A stretch of DNA of 64,000 nucleotides from Archegozetes longisetosus (taxonomy: Eukaryota > Arthropoda > Arachnida > Sarcoptiformes > Trhypochthoniidae), in assembly GCA_018873245.2 (NCBI GenBank), contig JAEMBT020000005.1, forward strand, positions 5,876,001 through 5,940,000. The letters run 5' to 3'. Positions 20,882-34,100 of the stretch are shown here, one piece after another. A program made the position numbers and the translations under genes. The notes below the pieces were generated by a model. The model did no database searches. It worked only from the letters and a program-made list of their open reading frames with translations, and was not told where the DNA came from. Positions within the stretch are counted from its first letter, which is position 1. Every line of letters starts with the position of its first letter.

Positions 20882-22589
20882 GTTATATTTCATTATTGAG
20901 GTACGTTAAAGTCAAGTGATTCGAAGAAGTTTTAGAAGCTATGCTCTAAACTGTTGCAGCCTTTTCAGCAGTTCATGTTTACAATTTGGTATTCAACTAC
21001 AATGTGATTACTTGAGCACCAGCTCAACAATAGTACCCTATTTTCGCAACTACAGCTTGCATCCCATGTATAACCCGCGCCCACACTTCTTGCACACTTA
21101 TTTTTACACTTTACTAACGTGTAAATACGTTTTTATTAAATTGCGACAAAGTGACCAGGCCTCACTCAGGTATATTTGTCATAAATTGCATCATTTCGTA
21201 AAAATTCAAAGGAGTACTAGAGCTCATTTTCGGCTAATTTCTCAATTCTGATATAATGCCAGAAATTAGAGGATATCTGGTCATTCTGAACTATAAATAT
21301 ATCAATAATAAACACTTCAAACGCATCCATTTTCTAAAATTTTATATATAACCAGCACTTCACTATTGTCCGCATAACTAAAATTTTCAGATTAAAATAA
21401 TTTTCTTAAATAGCCAGCGGGCTGTAGTCGAGAAAATGAAGTATTTTATGAGTTAGGGTAAGTCTGACACGCAGTAGTTTGTATTCGATAAAACAACTGA
21501 TCTTAGGGTCTAAAATAGTAAAGTTCAACTTAATTTAAAACTTGTCGGTTTATCCAAAGTATGAGCTCGTGGGCAACAATTAGCTGATAGTTCAACACTA
21601 GTCTTGTCTAACGCCCAGTTTTGATTTGCTTAGATGATTTTCACAAATTCAAGGAGTTCATTGAAACCCATAAAGTTATTCAAACTCAGAGATTTTGAGC
21701 CTCCGAATCGATAAATTGGCTGCCACTCGGACTATAATCATAGTTGAATTATTGATTTAGTTCAGGCCGCAATCAATTGAGTGTGACATAATGCAAGTTG
21801 CTTTACCATATTAGGCATTAGAAAGCATTCAAATTGACAACTGCACTCCTATTGACTGGAATTGCATAAAAAGCTTACATAACATGACAATCAATTATGA
21901 TCATAATCCTAGCTGTGGTTAATTTATCGATTCGGAGATTCAAAATTCACTAACCTTCGAATTTGAATAACATTTTCTAAGGATTTGAACGAACTCCTTG
22001 AAATTGCACAAAATTAGCACTTCAACAGATTTCTGTCAAAGATTATTAATAGTAAAGTGAGAGAAGATTGTAGATTTTGGAAAAGAAAATTTGTTTCATA
22101 AATGATTTGTTTTTAACTTAATGTATGTATCAGATGTAACGGAAGTAAATTTACATTAATCTTATTATACATTGACTTAATTTATTATCAATAACAACAG
22201 TATTATTGTGACAAATGTAAAAGTGAACAAACTGCATGAGCCTCTGTTCAAATATTGCAAAAATAATTTAGAATAAAATATCTCTAGTTTATAACTAGTT
22301 CATCGCAGACCAGTGGCTGCCCTCCAGAACGATGCCACAGATGCAGCAGCCGTTGACATGAAACCGCTCGCAATACTTGTTTGCTATTTTCAAATAAATG
22401 ATAAAATTCAAAGTTTAGAATAATTATCGAATTTTAAAGTAGATTTCGAATAACTCAGGAATTCGGAAAACCCCACAAACTAAGCAATTAATTCATAGAT
22501 AAATGAAAATCATATAAAGAATGGCAAAAACACATTTAATCTGATTACTCAACAATTGAAAGTAGTTGTGAAAGAGATCAAACTTATTG
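20882..22589. other. Non-coding sequence downstream of ATG14
   Basis: No supported gene. The 111-codon frame at 20916-21251 is rich in Ser, His and Phe and resembles no family. A GC-richer patch at 22305-22370 contains no RNA-like fold that I could recognise. Confidence 0.4.
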
Positions 22590-24335
22590 CTAATTGAGAC
22601 TCACGTGTCCCGAAGTGGTCCAGTGCAGATCCGGCAGATTGTGTTCGACCCAATCGTACTCAACGAGTTCTTCGTCATGATCACTAGAATCCAAGTCTTC
22701 AATATCAGGTTCATCTATTAGGTAGAGATCATTTAATAAGGAATCCTCTACTGCTTCCAAGAAATCAGTCTTAATCAGTATCGGACCATTCCTGAAGACA
22801 TAGAAAGTAGCGCCAAAATTCAAACTTTATAACACAGATATCTTCCCAAGAATACCTGAATCCTGAAAGTGAAATTGAATTCAACAGTTGGAGAAGATTC
22901 TTGATTGTATATCTCGGACGTAATAGTTCTGAGTCTACATTTTGTGAAAGACATAAATATAATATATTTGAGTTGAGTTTTGCCACTTTGTGCGCGAACT
23001 GTGTTTCGTCCAAGTCTTTAACAAAGAATTCACTGTAAAAAATAATTTAAAATAAATAATTGATTGTAAAATTTTAGTCAAATGCTCTAAATAAGAACCT
23101 ATATGAAAGACGTTTGGGCAGTCTTATTTCCAAATAAAATGCAATTATGTTCGTTAATTGTGTTATGTAGGCGAGTGCTGCCCCAATCCTATAACCAGGA
23201 TTACGATAACTCGCTTCTCGATTCGGATTATCTCGTCTTTTTGCAGCTAACCAGCAAAAAATTAAAATCAGTCAACCAATAATTAGATATTTGAGGAGAA
23301 ATTTAAACTGAAATTGAATTACCGAAAAAGGTGAAATCAGAATAGTCTCCGTTGCCAGAGATCCAAGGCTCGACTATTTTATAATTATAGTTAAAATTAT
23401 TTGATTCTGAGACCATAAGCAAAGGAGTTGTTTCTGTATTACTAATAGATTGACCATCGCTCGCTTCATCGAAAGGAATGGTTTCGATGGGAAAGATAAA
23501 AGTTTGTAATTGAGTGATCCTTTGTTGAAGCAATTCTTTGGTGTAAGAGTTAATTGTGTTTTTTGACTCAACAATCTTTTGAATGGCATTTTGTCGACGA
23601 ACTATATATTGCTTTGCATCACTCACTTTAGACATCAATTTTTTCTGACGTTCTTTGCATTGGCTCTGACTTTGTTTCATTTTGATTAAATTACTTCGCG
23701 AATTACTTAATACTTTTTTCGCTTCTGACAAGCTTTTATTTAGATTCTCGATGTTGGCTTCAAGTGTACGAACTTTGAATTCCTATCAATCAATTGAGTG
23801 AAATTAAGTTTTATTTAAACAAATATTTACTAAAAGAGAAGCTAAACATAGAGAACATTCAATGAAATTAAGTTCTATTGAAAGAGATATTGAAAATAAT
23901 TAAGTTTAAGAGAAACAAAACATAAAACAAATTGAATACCAGTTCATCTTTAATAACTTTCTGTTCTAATTGTTGTTCAATTTGATGACTGATGTCAATT
24001 TGTTCAGACTTCAATTTAAAATACTTAAGTTTCTTTTCAGCAAATCTTTCGGGAAACCTTTCCTTCGAATAAGTGAAGTCTCCGTTTTTGATACAATCCG
24101 AACAAAAGAATGTGAGAGCATCACGGTTACAAACAGGACACCGAAGTAACCACTTCTTCCCATTACTCCCATCTATTCTATCACTAATTGATTTTCGCCT
24201 ATTCTCATCATTTATAGCCTCATTGATTAATTGGCTCTCTGTCAATGTGTTGTTGATATTGAAATCTGATGGTGCTATCGATGACGAAGAACTCGATGTA
24301 CTCTTTGTCTCGTTTGAGAACTCACTTCTATTCAT
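22590..24335 (-). CDS. ATG14/Barkor, autophagy-specific subunit of the PI3K complex
   Basis: Five exons, 24335-23940, 23782-23323, 23246-23099, 23032-22856 and 22791-22590, encode 460 residues, and every intron is GT-AG. The N-terminal cysteine repeat CPVCNRDALTFFCSDC (C66, C69, C78, C81) matches the element that targets ATG14 to the endoplasmic reticulum. A Lys/Glu/Gln-rich coiled coil (about 95-245) should bind Beclin-1. The conserved stretch FIFPIETIP follows, then PWISGNGDYSDF, then RIGAALAYITQLTNIIAFYL and KLNSNILYLCLSQ, all clear family blocks. With VPS34, VPS15 and Beclin-1, ATG14 makes PI3P at the site of autophagosome formation. The C-terminus is acidic and ends soon after, so a vertebrate-type BATS amphipathic helix is not evident. 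The gene is head-to-head with PIGF (552 bp between ATGs). Confidence 0.93.
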
Positions 24336-24887
24336 CTCTTCTTTTTGTTTATTTTTGATTAACTGATAAATGAATTAATTGTTTAAAGTTGAGTTAAAAG
24401 TAATACATTTTTAATTAGTTGGTAATTAAGCATAACATTAGTCATAATGTTAAAATCACAAGACTTTTGCTATTGTCTCTCAGCAATATTAAGTAATGTT
24501 TACATCAGAAGTTCAACATCAATTACGTCACTTTCACTCAATTTCTTATCTTTAATTTGATGAAATTTCTTCATTTAAGTTTAACTTTTTCTTCGACAAA
24601 ACTAACGAAAAACCACAAATTTGCCATAAGTTTGTAAATTACTTGTTGATTGACTTTTAACGATTAAATAGATTATTGTTGAATTCATATTTAATGGACA
24701 GAATTTAAAAGTATTTTTAAAATGTGCAATCGACTCCTCCTCTTTCTGGACGATAACAAACCAAATGAAAGTAAGGATCGAGTTAAGCGAGTATTATTAT
24801 AAACAAATGAAATTGTAAATAAAGCAAATGTATAGATTTGTGATTATAAAAATATAAAAAACAAGTAAAAAGATCCAAAACAAGAAA
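24336..24887. promoter_or_regulatory. Divergent intergenic region between ATG14 and PIGF
   Basis: 552 bp separate the opposed start codons. The sequence is AT-rich with no coding potential and should hold both promoters. A short GC-richer patch at 24726-24760 (CGACTCCTCCTCTTTCTGGA) is the only compositional feature. Confidence 0.5.
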
Positions 24888-25733
24888 ATGACGCGCATAA
24901 ACGTAAACATATTAATAGGATATAATTTATGCGTAATATTTTCAGAAATATATTCATTAATGATATTAGAATTGAATGAAGTAAATCCGTCTAAACGTTT
25001 GCCTAATGTAATTACAATAATATTGTTCTTACAATCAACTGGCCTATTTATTTCACACATGATTAACAACAATTATTACCTGGTAATACTTTCTATTATA
25101 TTATCTAAATCTTTTTCTCATTTTAGTTCTCTTTTTTCTCTTTAAGAATATTCGAAACTTTAATTTATTGGCAGTTATTCAAAATGTGATAACTAGTATT
25201 GGTATATACTACGTGTTGATTGTTTTAATGGGCGCTCCATTACTTAAGTAATTTCAATTGAAAACTTCAATTGCATCAATTAATTGTATAATTTTCAATT
25301 TGTTTTCTATTTTCTATTTATTGACCAGAGAAAAGATGAACACACTCTACTTATCAGTTTTATTAACAATTTTGACAACAGTACCGCTTCTAGTCTTTTG
25401 CAAGTCAAACAACAACAGTAACATCCTATTAGTCTTAATAAACCGATGGAAATTTGAGAATAAAGTAGAGAGTTTCATAATTTTGACTTCACTATCAACA
25501 CTATTTGGTTCGTGGCTTGGAGCCTTTCCTATAGTTCTTGACTGGTATCAGCCGTGGCAGGAATGGCCTGTATGTTAATTTTCGAGCTCAATTAATATTT
25601 GACATTTATTTAACCCTTTATATATTTTTAGGTCACCCCTTGTTCTGGTGCTATTATTGCTAATTTATTCTGTAACATTATATGCTTATGTTCCATCTTC
25701 TATAAGAATATTAAGAAAATTAAACACACTTGA
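24888..25733 (+). CDS. PIGF, GPI-anchor ethanolamine-phosphate transferase subunit
   Basis: Four exons, 24888-25082, 25147-25247, 25329-25569 and 25632-25733, encode 212 residues (human 219). The introns are tiny (62-81 nt) and all GT-AG. The protein is almost entirely hydrophobic, with about six predicted membrane spans. The diagnostic family block is GSWLGAFPIVLDWYQPWQEWP at the end of exon 3, continued by VTPCSGAIIANLF in exon 4. PIGF is a non-catalytic partner of PIGO and PIGG in the endoplasmic reticulum, which add ethanolamine phosphate to the second and third mannoses of the GPI precursor. The protein ends KNIKKIKHT; lysines near the end fit an ER-resident membrane protein. AATAAA lies 126 nt past the stop. 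A broken copy of the 3' part is present at about 270-745. Confidence 0.93.
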
Positions 25734-25858
25734 GAACGATTCGGAAGCTTTTCTTATTATTTATTATTCATATTTCAGTCCAATCTCATTAAATTTGGCC
25801 CAAGTTTGATTAATTCAGACCCAAATACGTTTCATTAAAATGTACAACTTTTATAATC

Positions 25859-25864
25859 AATAAA
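25859..25864 (+). promoter_or_regulatory. Polyadenylation signal of PIGF
   Basis: AATAAA lies 126 nt after the PIGF stop. The aligned position in the decayed copy near 540-560 has no AATAAA. Confidence 0.5.
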
Positions 25865-26492
25865 ACATTGGTTTTGAAAGTGCTTTTGAATATGTGTTAA
25901 ATGAGTTTAGTATTAAAACATAAACACGGATGAATTGTTTAATAAAGTAACAACTAATTATTTTGAAACATTTTAATAAAAGAAGATTTAAAAGAAAGAA
26001 ATAATCTACAAGGAGATTTACTTATTGAAACTTATTAATTTTGTTCATGATGAATTGATTACAGTATCAAAAATGTAATTTTTGTAAATATTTTCAAACA
26101 AAAGTATATTATAAGTATTCGCACGTCAATAATGACACACTTGAGCTTGTTTTATCCGAGCTCGAGTTTATGATCATTCATCATAGCACTAATTTTCGCA
26201 TGAAAATTGAATAAAAGTCTGAAACATTTTGAACGACTTGCAGCAAAAATGGCTTGAGTAGAATTTTATTATGGGTAAAAATCATGAACTTCTCGGATTA
26301 AGCATTCATTTTGATACACGACCACAAACTCGAATTTTGAGCTTGAAACCCACTTTTATGAGCCTGAGCTTGAGCTCACACCCAAGAACATGAGCCCGAA
26401 CTGGGCTCGTATGGCGAGCTTGAAGCTTGCTATATAGACTTAAAACATCCCGAAAGCTAGCTCGATCTTTCATGCATCATTACACACTAATA

Positions 26493-26590
26493 CAGTAATA
26501 CCTCGATATTGTGAATCTCTTTATAGTAAAACCACGTTATAGTGAACGTAAAATGTCGGTCCCCAGCGATTCACTATATCGGAATATATA
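26493..26590. mobile_element. Pogo-like element fragment
   Basis: The left terminus CAGTAATACCTCGATATTGT follows a TA. The internal CACGTTATAGTGAAC and GATTCACTATATCGG form an inverted pair. The CAGT..CCTCG.TAT start is widespread in pogo/Tigger-type miniature elements. The right end is unclear. Confidence 0.4.
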
Positions 26591-26751
26591 AATGAGTAAA
26601 TTTAAATTTAAAGCCAAATAACTGTAATTATGTGAATTATAATAAAACAAAATTTGAATATCAAGTTAATGTGAAGTTAAATATAAGTCCAATTCAATCA
26701 ATTCTTTCTTTGAGCTCTTCATCTTTGTGCCAATATTCCTGAGCAAGAGTA

Positions 26752-26840
26752 CACTCAGTAATTTAATTATCGTCGATAGCAACCAGAAGTAATATGTTGC
26801 GATGGCATGTTTCCATCAGATCATAGCACTGTAGATATTA
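26752..26840. mobile_element. Truncated family A MITE
   Basis: The left part of the family is well preserved: a TA followed by CACTCAGTAATTTAATTATC, then AGCAACCAGAAGTAAT and CATGTTTCCATCAGATCAT, but no right terminus is found. It is a 5'-type fragment of about 90 bp. Confidence 0.6.
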
Positions 26841-27974
26841 ATATTGTTTTCTTAGCAAACCTTGTTTCCCAACTTTTCTTGCATTTAAACAGTTACATAG
26901 ACCCAAAAGCCACAATTCTAGAACCATCATTTGTTTGCATGTTTGATCACAGCCAAAATCAAGCTATGATTTCGATGAAGATAGATTATTATGACAATGG
27001 TGGCATTCACATTTGCCAAAATTAAGATAATCGGACCAAGAGACTGAAGAGACATAATTTGAAATTTATGTAAATTGCTATTAAATGCAAAGCAACGGTA
27101 AGGGAGTTGATTTTAAAGCTATTAAAACTGAAAAATATCTGAACGTGAGCCGTATTGTTGTAAACGAGGCTCATGTTTAAGTTTAGTAGAAGCTAGACGA
27201 TAATGATGTGCCAAACATGCGATCATATCAATGACTGAATATTGTTATTGAGCATGATTTGCAACAACACATATTCTATAATTGATTGACTTTCAAAAGA
27301 AAGGTTTGAACATATTCTGCTTAAATTTGATTTACTAGAATTTTTCAGATTTTCAACTGACTAATGGTTAAAAGTGTTAAGCATAGATTTAAAAACTATG
27401 GAATTGCTACACTATTGAAAGTGATATGACAAACAAGTTTTAGCTAATAACCCAATTAACTTTTGAAATGTTGAAAAAAATTCTCAAATATTTGCGGATA
27501 TTGAACTTAATTAAATTCTGTTAAATTTTATTTACATTTTAAATTCAATTTACATTACAATGCATTCAATTTGAGTTTTTAAATATTTTTCTGCTTCTAG
27601 TATTCTAAAAATTTGTGGTTTTATTAAATATGAGTTTTTCTTATAATGTTTATATACTTTATGCAGAATGAGATACGAATTAATCGAAATTTCGTTAATT
27701 AATTAAAAATTCAGTTAACGAAAGATTGAATGACATTATGTTTGGCACATATTCACAAATGACGAAAATTACATTTTGACAAAATTCATAAGTTATTACA
27801 CGAATGATAAGTGAGTGAAACCAGAAAATCCTACAATATTTCTGCTTCTTGTTACAATCAAACATGAAAATACTTAATACTATTGATCATGTTTAGGAAC
27901 ATTTGAACAGTTATTTAAGAAAATTTGTCAATTATTTCAACGTTCTTTGAGGGTTGTAGCTTCTGCACTATTCT

Positions 27975-28092
27975 TCTGAATATTCGCCTGGAATATTCTT
28001 TGTGAATATTCTTTAGGAATATTCTTCTAAAATATTCATCCGAGACATTCTTCTCGAATATCGACCTGAAATATTCATCTGAAATATTTGAC
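27975..28092. repeat. Imperfect GAATATTC tandem array
   Basis: About seven degenerate units of 15-18 bp, each centred on the palindrome GAATATTC or a variant (AAATATTC), lie immediately downstream of the homeobox gene's stop codon, within its likely 3' UTR or terminator region. Confidence 0.7.
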
Positions 28093-28154
28093 AGTTGACT
28101 AGTTGATTATGATATCTATTGTTAATCTAAGAAATGATCTCTTCTAAAACCATG

Positions 28155-31100
28155 TTAAGCCTGATATTGAAGCATAGGAGCAGTAAGACCGGGATGAGTA
28201 TGAGGGTTAGAATTCATTCTTAACGCAGAAAAGCCTTTGTTATACCAGTCGTCATCAGAGTCTTGTCTCATAGCTGCCATGTTAGGTGTCGTGTGACCCA
28301 TAGAGAATGGTTGAGCTGTCATCGGGGGATAAGAAGATGTACTCATAGGTGGATACCTGGATGTGCTCATTGAGTTAATGGCATTTGCACTCGAATACTG
28401 GTATCCTCTGGATTGTGCCTGTGCGGCACTGGCCTGATATATATTTCTCATCATCGCTCCGTTACATGCCGGTAACATTGAAGGCGCTGCCAATGCCTTC
28501 TGTAATTGTTTTTCCTGCTTTCTATACTTTGCTCTTCTATTTTGAAACCACACCTGAATGGGTTAGATTGAATTTGCTAAATATATTGTTTATAAGTTTC
28601 ATGTAAGTTAAAAATTTCAGTCATTCTTCTCACAAACAAACATTGTCTATAGTATGCCCCATAAGTCAGTATAATAAGAAAACATTTTAGATTGTTAAAA
28701 GCGCACGTTTCTCAGAAATCTCTGAGCTTAGATTTTTCATCTGGCTCAACAATGCACAATTTTTCCTTTTTAGTTTAATAATAAACCTAACTCGATATAA
28801 CGATAACTGATGAATTCATTTTGTGAAGTTAGTTTGTGAATAAATATGATTTCCTAAAGAAACTGAATCTCGAGAATGAACAATTTGATGGTTTATCTTC
28901 TGAATCATGTGTTTAATCTTAGTAAAAACAAGAATATCTAAAAATAGTGTCATAGAGAATTGGGAACGGATGCACACAAAATATGTGATATTGAAATCTG
29001 AGAAGAAAACAATGTTTAATCTTAGCAGATTTCGCAATACTGTACTACTATAATTATTTGTATTGGGTGTTTCGTTAAAATCAACTCAATCATTTAAGTT
29101 TACCAAATGTCCAATTAAACCCTAATTGTATTTGTATGTAACCAAAAGTTTTAATTCAACAACAAATAGAGAAACAAATTTTTAAATAAATCAAATCCGA
29201 AAGGGAAGCGCATATGAGTTGTTGAGTGTTTGATTGGAGAAACATTCTATATAAATAGATAAGAGCTATATCAGTCTATATTGATTAGATAAAAAAGTGA
29301 GATTTTACTGAGATAACAGTTGAAAAGTAAAGTTAGTAAAGCAGTAAGACTGACAAGAGTAAAGTTAGATTGGTAGTATTGAAGGTAGAGTAGATATGGA
29401 TAGAAGAAAAGTAGATACGGTTTGAAGAAAGAGTAGATTTGCGTTAGTTTTCTTAGAATTAGAGTGCAATAGTAATGAAGTGATTGCGGATGCAAGTGGT
29501 GTGCAAAAGAAATAAGTTTTTATTGGAAGAGGAAAGCAAATGAGAGAAACAAGGAGGTCGAGCGCTGGATCGTCAAGTCCATTACGGTCTCGAAAATTCA
29601 ATTTGATAACATCAGTGGTGCCCTTATCTGGAATAGTGTGGTAGAAGTAGCTGTTTTTCCAGCTTTAGCTCCCCTCCAATCCCTTCTACCCCTCTATTCT
29701 CGGCTCACTTTCATGCTTTAGTATTACTAATACTCGCAATGCTAGTAATAGTAAAATGCAATGTTAGTAGTAGTAAATGCATGCAATGCTAGTAGTAGTA
29801 AATGCATGCAATACCAGTAATAGTAAAATACATGCAATGCATAGAATACACTTGACGATTATGTAAGCATAGAACGGTTTGAATGTTCTTTATTATAGTC
29901 GATGCATAGTCTATACATAGTTTATGCTCGAAATGTAAGCTAATATCTTAGTGAAGTTGGATAGGAAAGTTTTAATAATTAGCTTGTATTCTGCTTTCTG
30001 TAATATTATGCACCGCCGAAAGAGGCAGAGGCGTTACCAAAGGTTCCCTTTCCTAAAATGTCAATCTCCATTAACACATTCTCTCTCCTCTCCGACGTGC
30101 TCTGCACTGTAAACAAGTTTCTCTGAATACTGCAACACACGGACAGCCGTCTAATACTTTGTATGGCATACCAGTCTATGGTATAGTTCAAAACAGTGCG
30201 ACAATCCATTCATATATAGCATCTATAGGACAAGTTACTGGCACACAAGTGAAAACATCTTTCTAGACTTTCAAAACACACAAACCAACACATTCAGGAA
30301 AAACTTCAAACCTATTGAGTTTTTATTTGATAAAAAACAATCTTATTTACCTGAATTCTGGCCTCATTTAATTTTGTAATTCTAGCCAATTCTTCGCGAC
30401 AATATATATCCGGATAGTGACTCTTAGCGAAGGCGGCCTCTAATTCTTGTAGTTGTTCTTGTGTGAAGGTAGTTCTATGTCTTCTTCTAGCAGGTGTTGG
30501 CGGACATGTACCGCTTGAATTTCCACTACTTGAAGAGTTTGTCAATGAATTTTGACTAGAATTGCTATGATTAGACCCCAGACCTGCCATAAGAGCTCCT
30601 GTTGGTGATAAGTGAGAAGTGAGTCCAGGCTCTACTTTCAACTTTTTGAATGTTCCTTCAGATGTGGTCGAAACTGTTTAAGAAAATCACTAACTTCTTA
30701 TTGATTTGATCATTTTGACAAACATATTGAGTATGAGCTTGTTATGCTTAATTGTAATAAGTGAGTAGTCACTTAAAGGATACTTTCTTGCATGGCATCG
30801 AAATAGGATAGAGTTTAAGAGATTTCATGCAGTTCGGAACATTGAAATAATGTATAGCCATGAGAAAAGCACCGTTGCCGTGTCATCCTACCTATGATGA
30901 GCTTGATTTTCAACATAATTTTTGATTGATTCTCTCTTTGTCTAAAATAATTGAGAGTTAAATCCGATATTATATGACCTATTATGGACTGATGGAAATA
31001 TTGATATAAAAAGGCATGATTTCTCATAGCTATACATCATTTAAAAATAATCGAATAACATTCATAAACTTGTCAACATTTCTCTATTTCAAGTTTTATC

Positions 31101-34100
31101 GCTCGCTTTTTATACTTTTGATCAAATTTGACCACAAACTTATTAGTCATTAATACTATAAGCATCTATAATTGAAATCTATCACTAAGAGAAATGAACT
31201 GCTAATCAAATCAAAACAATGTAAATCTTCACTAATTTGCATGTCTTTTGTATCTAAGACATCGAATGTTCTTCTTTCATAAACTACTGACCATCTCAGA
31301 CAAAAACAGGAGAATCAATAATGAGAGATAAGCACAAATGAGTAGAACTAATTGATTTAATTAACAACTAGTCATCAAAATATTCTTTACATCTCCAGTA
31401 TTTTAACACATCTTCACTAAAATTCTAATAATTATTGAATTTTGGGATATCTTAGTTTTATGTTTACTCTAATCTTATGCTCAATTTTGGATATTTGACT
31501 AGACTATGATAGTTTTCAGTTATTCACAAATATGAGACTTTAGCGATTGATATTTAGGGATAGAACTGTTTCAAACTGATAAACATGCTATAGACTAATT
31601 CTTGATCATCATTTTCAATATGAATCAATGCAATCAAATTCAATACGACAATGTTTTTGCTTGTATGTTCAGTTCAAAAACAGGTCATAACAATAAAGCC
31701 TTGATTAATAATTGTATCAAGAGAAAAATGTTCACTCAGGATCTGATGTTATTAATAACTAATATTTATTATAGCTTGGAAAGGACTGGCAATAACTTAG
31801 TTCACACGTTCATTCAAGCATTTTCATTGCAAGGCCTTTATTAAGAATAATTTTAAGTTCTGTGGAGTTATTGTTGTATTTAAGAAGGCATCGGGTTTTA
31901 GGAAAGTTGAAACAGTAGTATATTTGGACAACAAATGATTTTGTGTATAGTTACAATCGAAGGGCACAATGCAATAGAAAGACATTTCAGCTTCTATAGT
32001 ATATGAGATACTTTTCTATTGCGTTGCGCCCTTCAACTGCTTTATAGTGAAAAATCTATTAGAAATCAAAACTTGTCTTTAGCTAATTAAAAGTTGACTA
32101 GATATCGAAAGTTGAATCTAGATTTGATAACCTACACAAAGAATAAATAGACAAATTTGAAAATTAACTTCTAGAAATATCTAATAATGGGGCTTTTGGC
32201 ATCTGATGCGTGAAATCCAACGATAATAAACATAAACCTCGGATAATTAAATAAACCTTTACTTGAGGTATGATTTAGTAGTATTTCGCAAGTAGTTGAT
32301 AGTCTCGATAATTTTATTGTCCAACGCGTTTTTGTTTGAGCACAGTCGACGCTTTTTTAGCCGACAAGCTAAGCCTGAAGTTTATTTAATATTTATAGAT
32401 AGGCTGAACATTGAATTGAACTGAATTTGAAACTTCATATGATTGAACATTGATGTTCGACATGACTTGAATGATTAATACGATTAAGTTAATGAGCAGA
32501 ATGAGAGTTAGGGTTTTTGAAGAAATAGAAAACTAGTATTTAAAGTATAAATTTGAAGAAGATTGGATACGTTTGCTCAAATGAACAAGTGTTCGGCAGT
32601 CACGCATATGCTGCTATAGTAAGTTAACATAGAATAAAATGTAAAAAATCATCTGTCATTATTGAAACATATTTTCTAGAAAAGTTCACTTATTTTTCAA
32701 GTCAAATTAAAACTTCAACGAGCAATAGAAGTGGGCTTTTTATCTGGAAAATACCATCAAAATAGATGGATTGCAAAATTTAGTCCACTTGAAAAATTCT
32801 GATTTATTATATACTAGATAAAGTGAATCATAAATCAAACTCTAAAAGCTTGTAATATTGGTTATATTTCCAAAATAAATGCCAAGTCGCATGAAATTAT
32901 TTACTGAGACTTTAACTAAAAGTTTGAAAATCACGTAATCTCTGATATGATTTACGCATTTTTCTCAATGAACACAAAGCATTAGATTACAAACTAAATA
33001 TTTAGGTTGAACTATACGCAAATAAATGCGTACGTTCGACACGTGTTTTATGTTATTTTAAGTAATAAGTCAATGTTGAGAGTATGGGTAGTTGAGAGGC
33101 ATTATTTAGTATGACATGAATTGTATTTAGTATTTGACTATGAATACTATGAATGCATTAGCGCATAATTTGAACGCAGAGCTATTATAATGCTTGAGGC
33201 ATTGAGTACTTAATAATGATTCGGCGGAGTTGGTAACAAAAGGTGAAGAAAAGCGGAGTAAATCCGGTCTCTGGTGGCTTTGAAATTGTTATAGCACCTG
33301 CTTTCAAACCAAATCACAAGTGCACCAGTACAGTAACCATACTTTTGAGTCGATTGATAGCATAGGCGGCTCTTTGAATTGGGTCCAAAATGACATATGT
33401 CTAAAATTTGATACATTCGCTAAACCATTCTTTCAATCTACAAATCATTAACGGATTAAGAAAATGATTACAAGTGGTAAGCGTATGATCGGTGATATGA
33501 ATCTTTATATGATTTTGATTGAACAAGTTGTAGAAGGACTGCGTTTAGAAGGACTGCGCTCAGAGAATAGAATCTAATTTCCAAATGCGATACAATCTAA
33601 TAAAAAATATGAAAACTTTGCCAAATGTTGAATACATTTTCTTCAATCAAATGCACAATTAGTTAGAGTTGGGATTGTGCTGGTGAAATATATTAAATTG
33701 TTGTAGTGACAGATATTTTGCATGTATTGCATGCGCACAAGTCTGAAGTGAATGTCTATGCCTATGTCTATGTCTATCTCTTGTCCTGATTGAACAAGTG
33801 ATCGAACAGTTAGAAAAGCAAATAAAATAAAGTGAAAATAAAATTTGTTCAACTAAATTTATATATATTTATAAGCAAGAGGAGCAAGTTGTCAAAAACA
33901 ATTCCATGTTTAGGTGATCAAGAAATCAAATTTTGGTTTTGGTTGAAGGGTTTAGGAGATATAGTATAATAAAGTAGAATATAGTAGGTATAGAAAGTGT
34001 AGTATAGTAAGTATAGTAAGTATAGTAAGTATAGTAAGTATAAGTAGGTATAGCATAGCATAGCATACCATACCATAGCATACCATAGCATAGCATAATA

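Larger units (their letters stand above)
25865..28154. other. Intergenic region between PIGF and the homeobox gene
   Basis: No gene supported. It contains a pogo-like fragment (26493 onward, starting CAGTAATACCTCGATATTG after TA), a partial family A element (26752-26840) and a stretch with repeated GAGCT motifs (26150-26450). A 72-codon frame at 26807-27025 starts inside the MITE fragment; its later part (LEPSFVCMFDHSQNQAMIS) has balanced composition but no recognised family. An imperfect GAATATTC-type tandem array precedes the homeobox gene's stop. Confidence 0.5.

Noticed and set aside
20916-21251. 111-codon plus-strand frame
   Set aside because: It is rich in Ser, His, Phe and Tyr with no domain pattern, and begins just past a hAT-like element; likely a chance frame.
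22305-22375. GC-richer patch considered as a tRNA or small RNA gene
   Set aside because: No tRNA A or B box and no cloverleaf could be drawn.
26807-27025. 72-codon frame
   Set aside because: Its start lies within a truncated MITE. The downstream part looks protein-like but matched no family I know and has no exon partner.
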